From Ascidia mentula (Eukaryota; Chordata; Ascidiacea; Phlebobranchia; Ascidiidae): a DNA stretch of 64,000 bases. The translations under genes and the position numbers were made by a program. Location of the stretch: positions 26,190,266 through 26,254,265 of the forward strand of contig OX387197.1 in the NCBI GenBank assembly GCA_947561715.1, read 5' to 3'. Below are positions 1 through 12,459 of this stretch, piece by piece. The first letter of the stretch is position 1; every line of letters begins with the position of its first letter. The notes below the pieces were generated by a model, which saw only the letters and a list, made by a program, of their open reading frames with translations, was not told where the DNA came from and did no database searches.

Positions 1-75
1 CACGAAGATATAACGAAACAAAAAAGCGCTTTTTTTATTTCTAAGACGCTGAAGACAATACTCATATGTAAACCT

Positions 76-1847
76 CTACGAACCAACCGACCAGCAGTTA
101 ATGTAAATAACGCACCCGTTTTCGCTCTTCTCAAATCCAGGTTTACAATCACATTTAAATGAGCCCAGAGTATTTGTGCAATCTGAGTTCTTGGGGCAGG
201 GAGAACGTTGGTTGCTACATTCGTCTGAATCTGCGAACACATGTGAAAGTGCAAAAAGTCATTGTTGTGTGTCCTCCGCACACTACACGGATATATATGT
301 CCACATACATTGAACACTTAAGAGTTTAACATATTCATATTTAAATGCAATAAAAAAAGCAGCGAGATTAGGAACATTTTGAAGGTAATCATTTTCACAA
401 CATTGTGAAGAAATGCTTCACGTAGGTTAGTTCGATGTATTTTCTTTCAATAATTCATCATCCAGTTATTAACAGGCCTACTTTAACTTTCCTACTTTCC
501 TACCTATAGCACTGACTGTCAGAAAATTTAACAATGAATTCGAATTAAGTAATCGGCTTTGCAGCAAACTTAAAATGTTCAATATGTCGTTGGAGGAAGT
601 CGCTGTCCCGTCGAAAGCGAAAATAATCTCAGCAATTACAGAACCCGCCGAAAACCCGATTACTTCCACGTTGTTAAAAGTTGTATTATTCAATAAAATG
701 TTCACCTGTAACAAAAAATTTTCTCTTGAAAATCTCTTTAAAAAAAGATCTATAAAAGTACTGACCGCATTTGTGACGTCATCAATAAGCTGCATTGAAG
801 CGAAAGACGTCATGTTGTTTAGTTCTGTTGTAAAATTTCGATTGCCGATGGTCAGTTGGCCTTGTAAGGTGATAGCATTTACACATGCAGCCTGTGAATT
901 AACAACTTGGCCAAGCGGACATGATGCGGTCGGGGTTGTCGGAACTTTAGCCGTGGTCGTATCCCCGGAATCTGACTGACCCAAGTCTACGGATAACTCC
1001 GCGGACGAATGTTCCAGGGTTCCAATGTAAAAATCGCATTTCGCATCTGCGTAACCCGGCCTGCATACGCATCTGTTTTTAATCCACATTCCTCCTTTTT
1101 CATTACATTCTGAAATGACAGGTCGCAAACCGCAGGTAAACTGATGTATAATATTTTGTTATTATCAAGCGCCATGTCTTTTTATATAGATTTAATTTTC
1201 ATTAAAACAATACGTCACCTGTGTTCCGAAATCCGAGTTTAACTGCTAATCCGCATGCTGCAAACAAAACGTGAAACTGTAAGTTTGTGTAATTCAGTGG
1301 TTTTCCAAAACCTACGTACGCGAAGTCCCTCCTGATGGCACGCGAACTTATGACAAAACAAAGAACTTTTGTATTGCGCCTTTGTTTATAAAGATTACAT
1401 TTTAATGCATTTTATTAAAACAACTTGTGATCAAATTTTTTACCTAATGTTGAGTTTTAGTATTTTGAATATGAGGTGGTTATGCCATGCAGTTGCCAAC
1501 ACACTACGAAATCATTGCATATATTCTAAAGTCGCAATAATGTTGAAACGACATGTAATAACCATAAAGTAAGTAATTTACAGAAGAAGTTAGTGTTGAA
1601 CATGTTTGCAACATACTTCCTGTCAAATCGCTTTAGTAGAGCTCATGTGATCGCTTATGTAAACACAACAGAAAAACAAGACACCCGTGCTGTAAGTCAC
1701 CAGTTAATTCTTGTCGTTATTGTCAATATTGCTTACAGCACTGTAAAACAAACCGCCGGAGGACTAAATTAAACAGACAGCAAACGCTTACCTGGCAACG
1801 CCACGTTGAGCAATCCAAAAATAATGGCCATAGCCACAATGTCAGAT
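76..1847 (-). CDS. EGF-like / SEA / calcium-binding EGF protein, possibly incomplete at the left edge
   Basis: Three exons are visible, joined in phase 1. Exon 1797-1831 region (donor after 1792, ATG at 1831) encodes a hydrophobic leader, MAIIFGLLNVALP. An acceptor-like AG just upstream (exon could start at 1847) suggests a further 5' exon. Exon 504-1109 starts with a short EGF-like Cys cluster (CNEKGG, then CVCRPGYADAKC), a Thr-rich linker, and a region with many N-glycosylation sites ending in GFSAGSVIAEIIFAF, the typical core of a SEA domain. Exon 112-230 encodes a calcium-binding EGF module (DSDEC, CTNTLGSFKCDC, NGC). Reading on, a stop is met at 76-78; the alternative is a weak donor after position 112 and further exons outside the window. 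EGF-SEA combinations occur in adhesion receptors and mucin-like proteins; which one cannot be decided here. Confidence 0.7.
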
Positions 1848-2595
1848 CTGGAACAATGAAATTTAACCTTGTGTTCTGCCATAAATGCTAATTATTTCTC
1901 ACTAAGTATGATATTTATGATTACAATTCTGCAAAATGAAACACGGTATTGCTTGTAGTGTAGCTCCAACTTAACGACGTAAACCCATAAACTGCCTTCC
2001 AATCTCTTTCAGTAATTGTTTATGCTTCGTGCATAATTAACACGTACTACAATGAGTACACTCATTCCTAGAAGAACGTTTATCCACTCAACGGTGTCGG
2101 CCAACTACTTACGTCTACCTAAATCAACTATTTAGGACGACCGTATCTTCACATGTAATTTCCAAAAGCGCAGCATCGTTTGAGAAGCACAAAATGCTTT
2201 GCAAAAATGAATGCGAGTCGTTTGAGAATGTCGACAAAAACCGCAACATTAGTCGAGCGAAAATCTAAACGCCCCCGGCTTTAGGACGAAACCACAAGTA
2301 AACTAATTGAACTTTACTGCGTAAAATGATACTCTGTGGCGAAAAATATGTGAAGCGATAAAACGTAATTTAACAGCCTTTTGTTGCGGAATCGCAAACA
2401 AACATCATCGGGGACTCTGGTGCGGTCTGACTACTGTTTGTTCCACAACGACATCAGCACCTCTCTGCAAATATCACTTACTCTGATAACAACGGTCATC
2501 AATATCACTAACTTGTTCAATAAATCCAACACAGTTTTAAGTGAGCTAAAGACAGATGGCCACTGTTTTGATCTGTTATAGGTCTCATCAATACA

Positions 2596-2725
2596 GCTTG
2601 GTGACTATAGTAGCGATGGCCCGCAAAACCCGATCTCGCTCCGACTTGTCGGGAAACAGTTTCAGCTTGGCTGTTATGCTTGCGAACGATTTACATACAG
2701 TAGCTGTAGTCACCAAGACCTGCGC
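2596..2725. repeat. Short inverted-repeat element with CAGCTTGGTGACTATAG ends
   Basis: The left end CAGCTTGGTGACTATAG and the right end CTGTAGTCACCAAGacCTG are imperfect inverted copies about 100 bp apart, as in a small MITE. Sequence just left of it (about 2545-2600) resembles a dispersed motif seen again near 17.85, 57.13 and 58.24 kb. Confidence 0.45.
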
Positions 2726-2848
2726 TGGTTGATCTGCCCTAATTATCATACTAAAGCATGAAGCTCTTCTATAACAAATAAATATTTTAATTCAGAAGCT
2801 TTTGTAAAAGTAATGTCACAGTAAGATTTTGTAAGAGCTATGTAAAAT

Positions 2849-4588
2849 TTAATTTAAATCCATGTACAAGTCTCCGTCCTTCCCTTGGAGGTTTACATAG
2901 AGGGAATCTTGCATGTTTTCGTAATTGTTGATGTCAGGGTATGGTTGATGTTGATTGGAAGGATGATTCTGCCGTGTTGGTTGGGTTTTGGTTGCTGGGA
3001 ATGTTTGTGGAACAATGTACGTGTCATCTACTTGACCTGTGTCTGCAAAGAAAAGTATCCATTGGTCTGTTAGATCTCTATCCTTTTATTTTTGTACTAA
3101 ACGTCCAGTTTTCGTTTCCTTAAATTTTTTTGCGACGTGAACACGTGAAAGAAAGTTTACTCACCTACTATTGCTGCAATCATGACTTCCGTGGGATTTG
3201 CCGCACGATTAAAACTGAAACCAAACGAATAACATCCGTAGGAATAACAAAAATAACTGTGATTTATATTCTGTTATAAATATGACATACTTTTCTTCGA
3301 TACGCCTTCGTGTTACCACACGATAAGTTACAATTCCAACCACCACAAATGCGGAAAACACCGCAACGGTCGAACCAATGATAGCTGGTAGGTTGTGGCT
3401 ACTGGGTGGCTGGTAGGTTGTGGCTATTCCTGTGACATAAAATACGTTGCGTGTTCTCACCATTTCTGACTTTTGATGAGAAAAATGTTCATGGTAATTT
3501 ATTTGCCCTGCTCACCATTAACCGTGGCTTTGCGAGTTTCCATGGTGGTTTGAGCTCCTGTGGTGGTTTCCCCAGTCATGGTATTCGGAATGGTGGTATC
3601 CATTCTGTTGGTTAAGTTTGTCAAATCTTCATCCAAGGTTGTGGTAATTAGTAAGGTTTGGTTGAATGGTTTCACTGTAGTTGTGTTTGTCATTATAACC
3701 GTTGTGGAACTTGTTACTGCAATACGTTTATAAAAAAGTAAATAATGTTTTTCAATCTAGAAAATACATTATTGATATTCAATGACTTTCGGTTTCGTAT
3801 CACCAACATAACAGATACATCACTTTATTACCATAAATCTGTTTTTGTTTGTTCGGGTTTTGTATAACAAAACTCTAAACAGATTATGTATGAAGTTTAA
3901 ACTATGTTAAAATACTTACATGCGGGATTTCTTTCACAAATATATCTCGAAGCAAATGAGCAAAGAACATCTCTCCATCTGTATGTTGTATCAAGTTCAT
4001 AAATCCATCCCATTATCACACAATCCTCATTTCCATCCTTGTTGTTTGGTTCGTTTGTAAACCACTGTCCACTATTAGCATTTGTACCATCCGTCCACTT
4101 AAAGTTGTTTGTTCCCTGAACTCGTGTTGCTCCGATGTAGAACGAGAATGGGGAAGCTTTATATCGTGTTTTTCCAAGAATATTTAAAAAGAAAAACACA
4201 TGGTAAATTAAAATCGAATTTAATTCATATGTATTTATATTCAATTGGAATAGGGTATTTATTTATGAATGATTTTTAGATTGGTCAATATTGATACGAC
4301 AAACCTTTTTACTATCGAGTAATCATATTTCCACCACAAACATAATAAATCTCTCTTAATTATCGGATTACCTGTCACTGTTCCAATCTTTCCAACCAAG
4401 AAGTTCAAAATAGCAGTTGTTTTAACGTTGGCGAGATGCGCATTCAGTGCACTGCATGCTGCTACAGCTTCTTTGTATGAATTAACCTTTGGGCCCATTA
4501 AATATTCGCGGTAGACGTCCAACTTATGCCAAGTTTGTCCAAAAACAACCGGTAGGAAATACACAAATAATGAAACAAGCATCCTCAT
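2849..4588 (-). CDS. Receptor A: C-type lectin type I membrane receptor with ITIM-like tail
   Basis: Six exons: 4372-4588, 3920-4156, 3516-3716, 3291-3429, 3165-3214, 2849-3042, with intron phases 1,1,1,2,1. Exon 1 has a signal peptide (to VVFG) and the first half of a CTLD (QTWHKL, CSALNAHLANVKT). Exon 2 holds the second half: FYIGATRV, EPN followed by NEDC, then WRDVLC and RYICER. EPN is the mannose-type calcium/sugar motif; the usual WND is WRD, so calcium binding is uncertain. Exon 3 is a Thr-rich stalk, exon 4 a membrane segment (AIIGSTVAVFSAFVVVGIV) followed by basic RRR. The tail has TYIVP, YENM (PI3K type), SLYVNL (matches the ITIM consensus) and LYMDL. About 344 residues. Vertebrate NK-type lectin receptors are type II, so the topology here is different. 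Confidence 0.82.
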
Positions 4589-4786
4589 CCGAGAAATGAT
4601 GTAAACTATGCCAAAAACTAGGATACAAATGCATTGCTCGCTATCACACTCGCTTGTTGCTATCTTATAGTACTTGTAATCACCAACAACAACCTTCTCT
4701 TAACATTTGACGAATGTGTACTGTTTCTTACATTTAGTGTTTGTTCTAACTCTAACTAAAAATTAGATTCTTTGTTTGTGTACCAA

Positions 4787-4800
4787 GTTACTATGGCAAC
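4787..4800. promoter_or_regulatory. X-box-like (RFX) 14-mer upstream of receptor A
   Basis: GTTACTATGGCAAC differs at one base from the RFX X-box form GTTRCCATGGYAAC. It lies about 200 bp upstream of the receptor A start codon. The same 14-mer occurs at 10377-10390. Function is not shown by sequence alone. Confidence 0.3.
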
Positions 4801-5273
4801 GTCCGAGAACTACTGCACGTATTTAGTAATTAGTTTTATCAGTCAAGGCCCTACTTTTTGCGAAGTATACGAAATTAAATTTTAAAACCTATTCAGCATA
4901 AAGCTTACTTGGCTGACTTCAAACTACGCTGCCTTTAATGCTGTGATAAGTGACATTACAGTGCTGTGAAACCTGGTGTTGGCGGAAGTAGTGGGTTTAA
5001 CAATAAATACACAAGGTACGTAATACTGTGTTGGATGGGAATGTTGTAGTTACGATAGTCAGGTGTTGCCAGTGATAACGAGTTAAATTTATGATTGTCA
5101 CCTCCACTGTTTCTGGCTTTATTATATGAGTAAAGTGGTCAATTGATGTTCGCCGACCGTTCTTTCGATAATATTTCTTATTTGTTGTGTTCGCTCGAAC
5201 GCATCATGCACAAACATACAACTCACATTAGATATTGACATACACAGCACACATTGGTATATGGGTACAAAAT

Positions 5274-7604
5274 CTATTTTATTTCCACATATAGACTGCC
5301 ATGATAAGCGCTACTGACTTCACGGCTAGTCAAATTAACATATTCTGGTTCTTGTGTGACGTCCTGGACAAGGTTTCGGTTCGTTTGCTGAGTGGTTGAA
5401 CAATATGGGTTGGTAGATGGGAATGTTTGCGGTACGATATAGGTTTCGTCCTGAAAAACCTTTTCCTCTGTTTTGGAAATAAACAAAATGTAAGCTGGTA
5501 TTCAACCTTTTAGTCGGGCGAGAGATGTTTAATTTTTAACCATGGCGATTAAAACTGTTTGTAAAAATAATTGATTTCAAATTGCTCGTGATCAACTGCT
5601 TACAAACCGACTAAACCAACATTTACGTACCATGGTTTTGATCCACAGGATGAATTGATTCTCGTGCTCTGTATGATAAGTATCAAGTATTGAAACGGTA
5701 TATTTCTTTTATTTTTTACTTTCAATGTTCAATCCAAAGGTTTTCATGAAGCAAAGCGGATAAGTTTTACGAATAAGGTTTGTCGAACCAACTTTGAAAC
5801 ATGGTTTACAGAAGTCCTCTTAATGCGTTCCATATACATGTAGAGTTTTCCACACAACGTACGTTACCTTCTTCTTTTACGTTGGCGTATTATGACAGAG
5901 AGAGCAACGGATACGATGACGACCAGCACTCCACCACCGATAGCCGACCCAATGATAATATACTGGCTGATGTTTTGATCTGTCACATTTACACAAAATA
6001 TAACTGAAACTTTCGCGTCGGCTGATGATGATTTATTTGTATTTTAGCTCCGTTTGTTTAACTTATATGTGCTGATGCATGTGTTTATATCATGAGGACT
6101 TTCCGGTTAAAATTATCATCAAGGGTCAGGCCCCCATTACTTTGCTATCACATGCTACACTGAAACGAAATCTTTTTGTTGGAGATAAGCTTTAAATTAC
6201 GCTTACGTGGAGATGTTGGCATATATCGAGTTGCTGATGCCGTAGAGTTTGTAGTTTCAAATACTAAGACGGAACTTTCATCCACTATCGAATCGTCATC
6301 TGTAGTTGTATCGGAGTGTAGTTTGTTGTCAGTGATGACAGTGCTTGACGCGGCAGCGATACTAGTGGTGGGTATGTTACTGCTTGCCGTGGTATGGACT
6401 GCAGTGGTTGCCGATGTACTTGTTGTCGTGGTTGTGGAGGATGAGGTAGATGTAGAAATTATATATGTTTGGGAACGTTAAAGCTCACGGAATAGAGAAA
6501 ATATCACAAACAAGACAGGAATCAGTATGCTTCCCCTGTTATTACCGACAGATTTTTCTTTACTGGCCAGGTATCCAAAATTACTGACAATGGAGTGGCG
6601 GACAAAAAGCGTCAGAGTGACATTTTATTATAAAATATATAGAAATATTATTTTTCCCTAAACGGCATCGTCACCATCATAAAATATAGCACCGAAGCTG
6701 CCTGCCACTCCTTGTAAGTAATTTTGGACGCTTATGAAATATTAATATAGATGATTCGGTAAAGTTTTAAGAAGCTCACCTGTGTTTCGTTGACAGATGA
6801 ACCTCGAACTTCCGCTGCATGTTACAACCCTCCATTTAAATTGTGGATCTAACTTCAGAGCTGAACCCATGATGACACAATTGCCAGAGCTAGGAAACTC
6901 AACGGAGGTCGACCATTCTTTTGTTACCACACTTGTCCCATCTGTCCATTTGAAAGATTCCGCTCCCTTAATGCGAGTGGCACCAATGTAGAAAGAGTAG
7001 GGCGAACCTGAGCGTAATTTTTTGTAGAAAAACTACTATTCATCGCAAATGTTCACTATAAGTTAAATACTAAAAACCGCAAACATAAAATTGAATGAAG
7101 AAAAATCTTTGACGTATTTTATTCTGGATTTAGAAGGTTGAATGTTGTATATATACGCCGGAAAGAACATAGCTTTTTATTTGTTTATGCTGATTTTGAA
7201 TTGTAATTACGAGGTTATATGTTTGAGATCTTTCCTTTTAGGTATATTTCTCGCTACTAGTTAGATACACTAAAGTTAATGTTCAGTTACATTTCTAAAC
7301 CGGCCATGTGTTACTTGTGTAAATATTTCAAATACTTTTGGCCAGTATGTTTATGTTACAACCTACCTTTTATAGTTCCGATAATTTCGACTAAAAAATT
7401 GAAAATTGATGAAGTTTTGACATTGGCTACAACTGCATTCTGATCACTGCATGACTCTTGTGCTTCTGCGTATGATTCGACTTTCTCCCCAACAAAATAC
7501 TCGTTGTCTTCAAACTTCTGCCAAGTTTGAGCAATCACATTGGGACATAAGAGACAAAGAAGAGCTAAGCATTTCATTGTTAGGAAAGCTAGCTTTAGTT
7601 GCAT
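5274..7604 (-). CDS. Receptor B: C-type lectin type I membrane receptor with ITIM-like tail
   Basis: Six exons: 7367-7577 (or start ATG at 7604), 6780-7007, 6207-6398, 5868-5979, 5631-5668, 5274-5467; phases agree with receptor A. MKCLALLCLLCPNVIAQ from 7577 is a good signal peptide; the ATG at 7604 would add nine residues. The CTLD continues with WQKFEDNEYFVGEKV, then FYIGATRIKG, CVIMGSAL, WRVVTC and RFICQR. The EPN/QPD position reads EFPSSGNC, so the canonical calcium/sugar site is lost. The stalk is Thr/Ser-rich; its start is taken at an internal AG because an in-frame stop precedes it. The tail exon is 194 nt, exactly as in A, with TYIVPQTFP, EYVNL and SLYVEI (ITIM). A and B form one subfamily by tail sequence. 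Confidence 0.8.
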
Positions 7605-8305
7605 CCGCAGTTTGAAACCTCCAGATAGATACTTTAAACACAAGTTTTTGAAAATGAAAGCAACCACAAATTGTAAAGAGAAACTCTACAATCCGATTTT
7701 TTGGAGTAGACTCCGCCAGTCGTATATAAACTCCTATATTTACCAAAGCTGCTTGCCAGTCGGGGTTATCTAAATTACTCAACATTTAGTTACAATAATA
7801 AACACACTGACCATAGAATGACCAAACGGGAAAGAGTGGGCAAAACCGGGAACCGCTCACTTACTGACTCAAAACTACGTCACGCTGCATAAATTCCGCG
7901 GCGACGTATCTTGTTTATTAGTTTGCTCTTACTCTCGAAACGACACACATACGTCACTAACCAAAGTAATCATTAGTTCGAGGTTTTACTCGCAAACGAT
8001 ATATCGCCCATGGTGTGTAAAATCAGAAACAATAGCATATTGGATGATTTTTCCGGGTCGTTATTCTTTGATAGCAAATGCATATGACAAACACATAGTC
8101 ATGATTCCTTCTGAGAACAAATTAAGGCATATGTAATAGGATATGTGATAATAATTTAAAATACAATCAAACATAAAAGAGTTTTGTTGCATGCGCATTG
8201 AAACATATTTGTTATTACCAGAAATTAGTCTTGTTTTACTCGTTCATCACCACTGAAATAAGCAATAAAGACTTTTTCGCACGCTTTAAAATGCTTTCTA
8301 GTCCG

Positions 8306-9629
8306 TTAGAAAAAGCTTAAATCCACGTAGCCGTTATCTTCTTCCGGACGTGTGCCGTCTGTCGCGTCAAATGCTTGATTTACATATTCAGGTACTTCAC
8401 GGTTCTGACTCGACTGATTGTTGCTGGTAGATTGCGAACTTGGAAAACTCCGCGGTATAATATAGGTCGGTTCTTCCGGCAGGTTATCTGTGTTAAAAGC
8501 AGGAACAGACTGATTTATGTTGTGTGAGTGACATTCTGTGTGTGTGAAAACACTGTAATATTCAAAACTCTGCATTATCTAACATACAATCTGCACCTGC
8601 CATACAGCTGTGTGATTTATAGAGTAATAAAAACACTGTGAGCTTCACCAATGGCAAGGTTATTGCCAACATATTTTTTAGGTTTATTTGCTTCACTTAC
8701 CGGTGCGGTTTAACTCTTGCGAGCGTTGGGGTAATGTCACTGATCTAAAATCATAAAGGAGATGTTGGTCTTGAGCATTGACTTGTAGATATTTGACACA
8801 GAGTAAAATGTAAGTGAGACACACCACCATTTTTACGTTTTTGGTGTGTCCTGCTAAGGACCCCTATAGCATTCGATCCACTAAACAACACAATGTTGCC
8901 ACTATCTGTACAGTAACTTAACCAATACTAAGTTAGCTTGCGTGGAAAGTTACAAAGTAAACAAGAGATACGCTAAAGGTGGGTACGTTTTTAGCTCTGG
9001 CGGCGTTGGAAAACGAAATTAATCGGAACATTGGTTTTACCTTTTACGATTTCGTGACAAGATGAGGAAGGTGATGAAGATGATGAGAGCAATTAGAATG
9101 GCTCCGCATACCACAACTACTGTAGCAACATATAACCAGTATCCCGCCATCGGGTTTGCAGCTGGATAAACACAAAATGACATTTAGGCAAGAGCGCCGA
9201 ATTTTCAGAACAACAATAACGGTACATTTATTACCTGACACGGTTGACATATTGGCTAAACTTGTAGTAGAAACCGTAGTTGTTACAGTATTGGTGATAG
9301 TTTGAGATGTATTCATATAATCTCTTGTAGACGGTGCAGTGGTGGCAAGCCCAGTAGAGGCATTTGAAACACCGGTCGTGACGATCGACTGCTGAATGTC
9401 ATTTGTCGAATCTGGCGAAAAGATGACAAAATGACAAATTGGACTCAATTTTTTTTATCGATTTAAATTTTTTTTATCGACAGAAACAAAGAAACTGTAT
9501 CCACATAACTTAAAAAAATAGCTCCACAAACAAGGAAAGCAATATAGCGTCTAGTATTAAAATTGCCCAGGTTTTGTTTCCATTTAGCATCACGCTTAAC
9601 TAAATTCCAGATTATTATTGAAACTTACA
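8306..9629 (-). CDS. Receptor C: CTLD-less paralogue (stalk, membrane segment, tyrosine tail), N-terminus unresolved
   Basis: Four well-phased exons: 9235-9411 (Thr/Ser stalk), 9041-9161 (membrane segment, YWLYVATVVVVCGAILIALI), 8701-8744 (linker) and 8306-8487 (tail). The tail has TYIIP, EYVNQAF and GYVDLSFF, close in layout to E and F. An upstream exon ending at 9629 with a strong donor (GTAAGT, phase 1) would encode a hydrophobic stretch KLLVTLSIFLHGARLSLS, but I find no in-frame ATG before an upstream stop, so the true start is unknown. No CTLD exon is recognisable between 9.4 and 10.4 kb. It may be a decoy/adaptor-like paralogue or a decaying gene. Confidence 0.55.
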
Positions 9630-9999
9630 GAATGTCAAGTTATTCAACACAGTTGTTTGTTGGTTGGTCGACATCGCTTGATTGCATCCAAAATAGATTG
9701 TTGTCGTTAGGGAAAGACTTAAACGAGCACCGTGCAAAAAGATGCTGAGAGTAACTAACAGTTTTGATTTGTTGAACAAATCCAATTTTCTTGTCACGTA
9801 TTCCTATACTAAAAACAACCCCCAAAATAGGCAAAAGTATATGTCATATCTAGCACAAAAGCCAAAATAATCGCTAAGCTTCTGGTAGTAGTGAAAATGT
9901 TTCGACATATAAATGTTTCGAAGTGTAATAGCAGTAGCTGGTGACAGTACCACTTGTATATTATTGGGGTGGCACTCGAGCCTATACCAGCAGTGAACA

Positions 10000-10560
10000 C
10001 CAAGCAGTGTTTAGCACCAAGTTTAGGTAACTAACAAATCGAAGTATCACAAAATGAACAATTCCGGTTCCGGCTTTAAAAGTCCCCAGTTGCATTGACG
10101 AAACCCTAATTTCATGCAAATTTTGTGCCAAAGGCATCTAATCAGATCTTCCAGAATTGAATGCAGTCGGCGCCCCGGGGCCCACCAGGGTCCTAGGAGG
10201 ACATAAATAGCAAAACGGGGCCCACGAGCACCATTGTTTTTCTTTAAATATTAAGGCTTTATAGCATCACGAACATTAAAGGCCTTAGATCACAAGGGTT
10301 TCATCAACAAAAAGTCCACTAGAACAGTTCACTTATTCTCCTGAAAAGTTTTATCCATTTTACACATGGTGTTGCAGTTACTATGGCAACACTTCAACCA
10401 CGAAACAAAATAGAGTTGTTGAGGATATTGAGAATCTACGCTGAACTCAGGTTTGATCGTTAAATTTGTTAACCTACTCCTGCGTCGATGTTGATGCCCG
10501 ATTTGAGAAATACCATGTGGTAAATAAATTGTTACTGATGCTCCCAGGCATATTTATTTC
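10000..10560. other. Intergenic region between receptors C and D, left part
   Basis: No convincing exon is seen. It holds a GGGGCCCAC pair near 10170-10225 and an X-box-like 14-mer at 10377. Confidence 0.5.
10377..10390. promoter_or_regulatory. Second copy of the X-box-like 14-mer
   Basis: GTTACTATGGCAAC, identical to 4787-4800. It is roughly 0.6-0.7 kb upstream of the first visible exon of receptor C. Confidence 0.25.
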
Positions 10561-10732
10561 TGAATACTTCACTTCTGGCAAACTTTATTTTATTGAGGTT
10601 TCTTTGTTTTTGTGCCTCAACTGTATCCACTGTGTTAACTTACGTTTCTTACCTCCTGATGAAGGCTGTTGCATAACAGCCGAAACGTTGAGAAACGTAA
10701 ATAAAATAAAGTTTGCCAGAAGGGCAGTATTC
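10561..10732. mobile_element. MITE-like element with 23-bp perfect terminal inverted repeat
   Basis: Positions 10572-10594 and 10700-10722 are perfect reverse complements (core CTGGCAAACTTTATTTTATT). Similarity extends outwards to 10561 and 10732 with two mismatches. Inside lies a second hairpin, GGCTGTTGCATAACAGCC, next to CCTGATGAAGG and CGAAACGTTG, a motif pair common in invertebrate dispersed repeats. No coding capacity. Confidence 0.7.
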
Positions 10733-10859
10733 AGCAACCATGTGGTAATAGAACAAACACTAACTAGCGACTTTCGAACTATGCTAACCTGATCGAAAGC
10801 AGCTGACCAACACCAAAAGCACCTGGCTAACATTACCAGCACCTGGCTAATGTAAGTGG

Positions 10860-12400
10860 CTGAGGTCAGGCAGAGTTAGACGAGATTCAGTGAAGGAAGC
10901 AAAGTTTTTCACCGGCATCAACACGGATGAAGTCGGGTTGGAGCTGCAATTTAAATGAATGATACATTGCGTCTGACAGGTGATTTATTACATTAAATCT
11001 AAAGCGTGGAGCAACTGCCGTACCGGAAGAACGTGTAGGAGCATTTACAAGGAAGCTTTATGTAACGTTAGACCAGGTGTTCCTGCGGAAAGCTTTGCAT
11101 GTTTTGTTCTGAGTTTGTGAGTATGTTCAAAGCTTCCTCGGGTGGGGATATCAATGTGCCACGTTGCCTGGCAACTCTTTAACTTTTCCCAACAAAAAAT
11201 TCCTTTCCAAAATAACGCCATTACATTTTCGACATTCAGACTATGTACAAATGATTAAAATTTGTATTTTACTTTCGAATTTAAAGACCAATATCTACTG
11301 CTGCAATATATATATACCAGACGGGCGGTAGATCTGTAACGCAGGTGTTCGCAGCGTCGAAATGCACGCTTACACATAGCGCACTTTATGATCCCGTTCA
11401 ACGTGATTAGTCATAAATATACCTTCATTCTGTTTTTGGATTGCACCTGATTGGTTGTCGGCTTATGTTGTGTTTAGCGTTGCGTTTATCCAAGTTGTAA
11501 GTCCTGCATTGGTTGTAAAGGTTGAATCTATAAACACGAACAGCAGGAATTAAACCATTTACCGGTTTAAAAATGACAATCGTGTCGGTAATCTTGAACT
11601 ATTTTCAGACAAATTCGTGCCCCCCTCCCCCCAAAAAAAGAAACGAATTAACCTCTTTACGTGTTATGGTTAACATGCTTTTTTATTATTAGGTACTGTA
11701 ATGGAATTTTTCGTCATTAATATTTGCTGTAAACGTGTGTCCAATTGTTCTTTATTGTGTCACTAGCTGTCACGAGTTTCCGCTTGAGGTGATTGGCAAA
11801 GGCGGGAAATTGTTACGTCACAATGGCCCCCTATTAATTGTCGTTTGGGATTGTTATGTTTGTTTGCTCACATTTTCTCCTTAATAAAAGTCGGAAGCAA
11901 CCCTGATGTTGTCGAGCATGCTAATGATAAAGAGAACATATTTGTGGTCATATGGTTTATTCTCCAGAGCACTGCATTCAAATACCACAGCATCTCTGTT
12001 AAAATGGTTTTATGACGTAATATAATTGGTGTATTTCCCTGAAACTTTTAGGAATGCAACAGTAATTCACATCGCGTCCGAAGTACATTAGGTTACGTTT
12101 AATGCTGCCGCAACGATGAATAGCAATACACAAAGATTTCGCCCGGTTATTCATGACAAAAAAATAAACCGGCGTAGACATCACAAAGCATTGAAGTGGT
12201 GCAAACATTCACTGCTATGGAGTTCGGACGCAAAACAGTGCTGGAAGAACACAGTTTATTGAAGCCATCATACATTTAAACAGTGCAAATAATGGCAAAG
12301 TAACAAGAGTATTAGGCATGGTACAATCGACATAAACCTATCATAAGATCAAGTAAATGAACAGTTTCATTGCAACAATGCGATTTCATACATAGAATTT
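10860..12400. other. Intergenic region downstream of receptor D, with one dispersed repeat copy
   Basis: No exon supported. The stretch at about 11762-11860 (CTAGCTGTCACGAGTTTCCG, then GGCAAAGGCGGGAAATTGTT and CCCCCTATTA) has a diverged second copy at about 20985-21055, so it is a dispersed repeat. A short poly-C/poly-A run is at 11622-11640. Confidence 0.45.
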
Positions 12401-12459
12401 ATATCTAAAGTATGGATAGGTATTTTATAACACACTGAAAATCAATAGATTCATTGATT

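Noticed and set aside
9640..9834. Degraded CTLD exon for receptor C (FSIGIRDKK, DQPTNNC)
   Set aside because: Similarity to FYIGATR and QPNN is too slight, there is no closing Cys/ICER motif, and splice phase does not fit.
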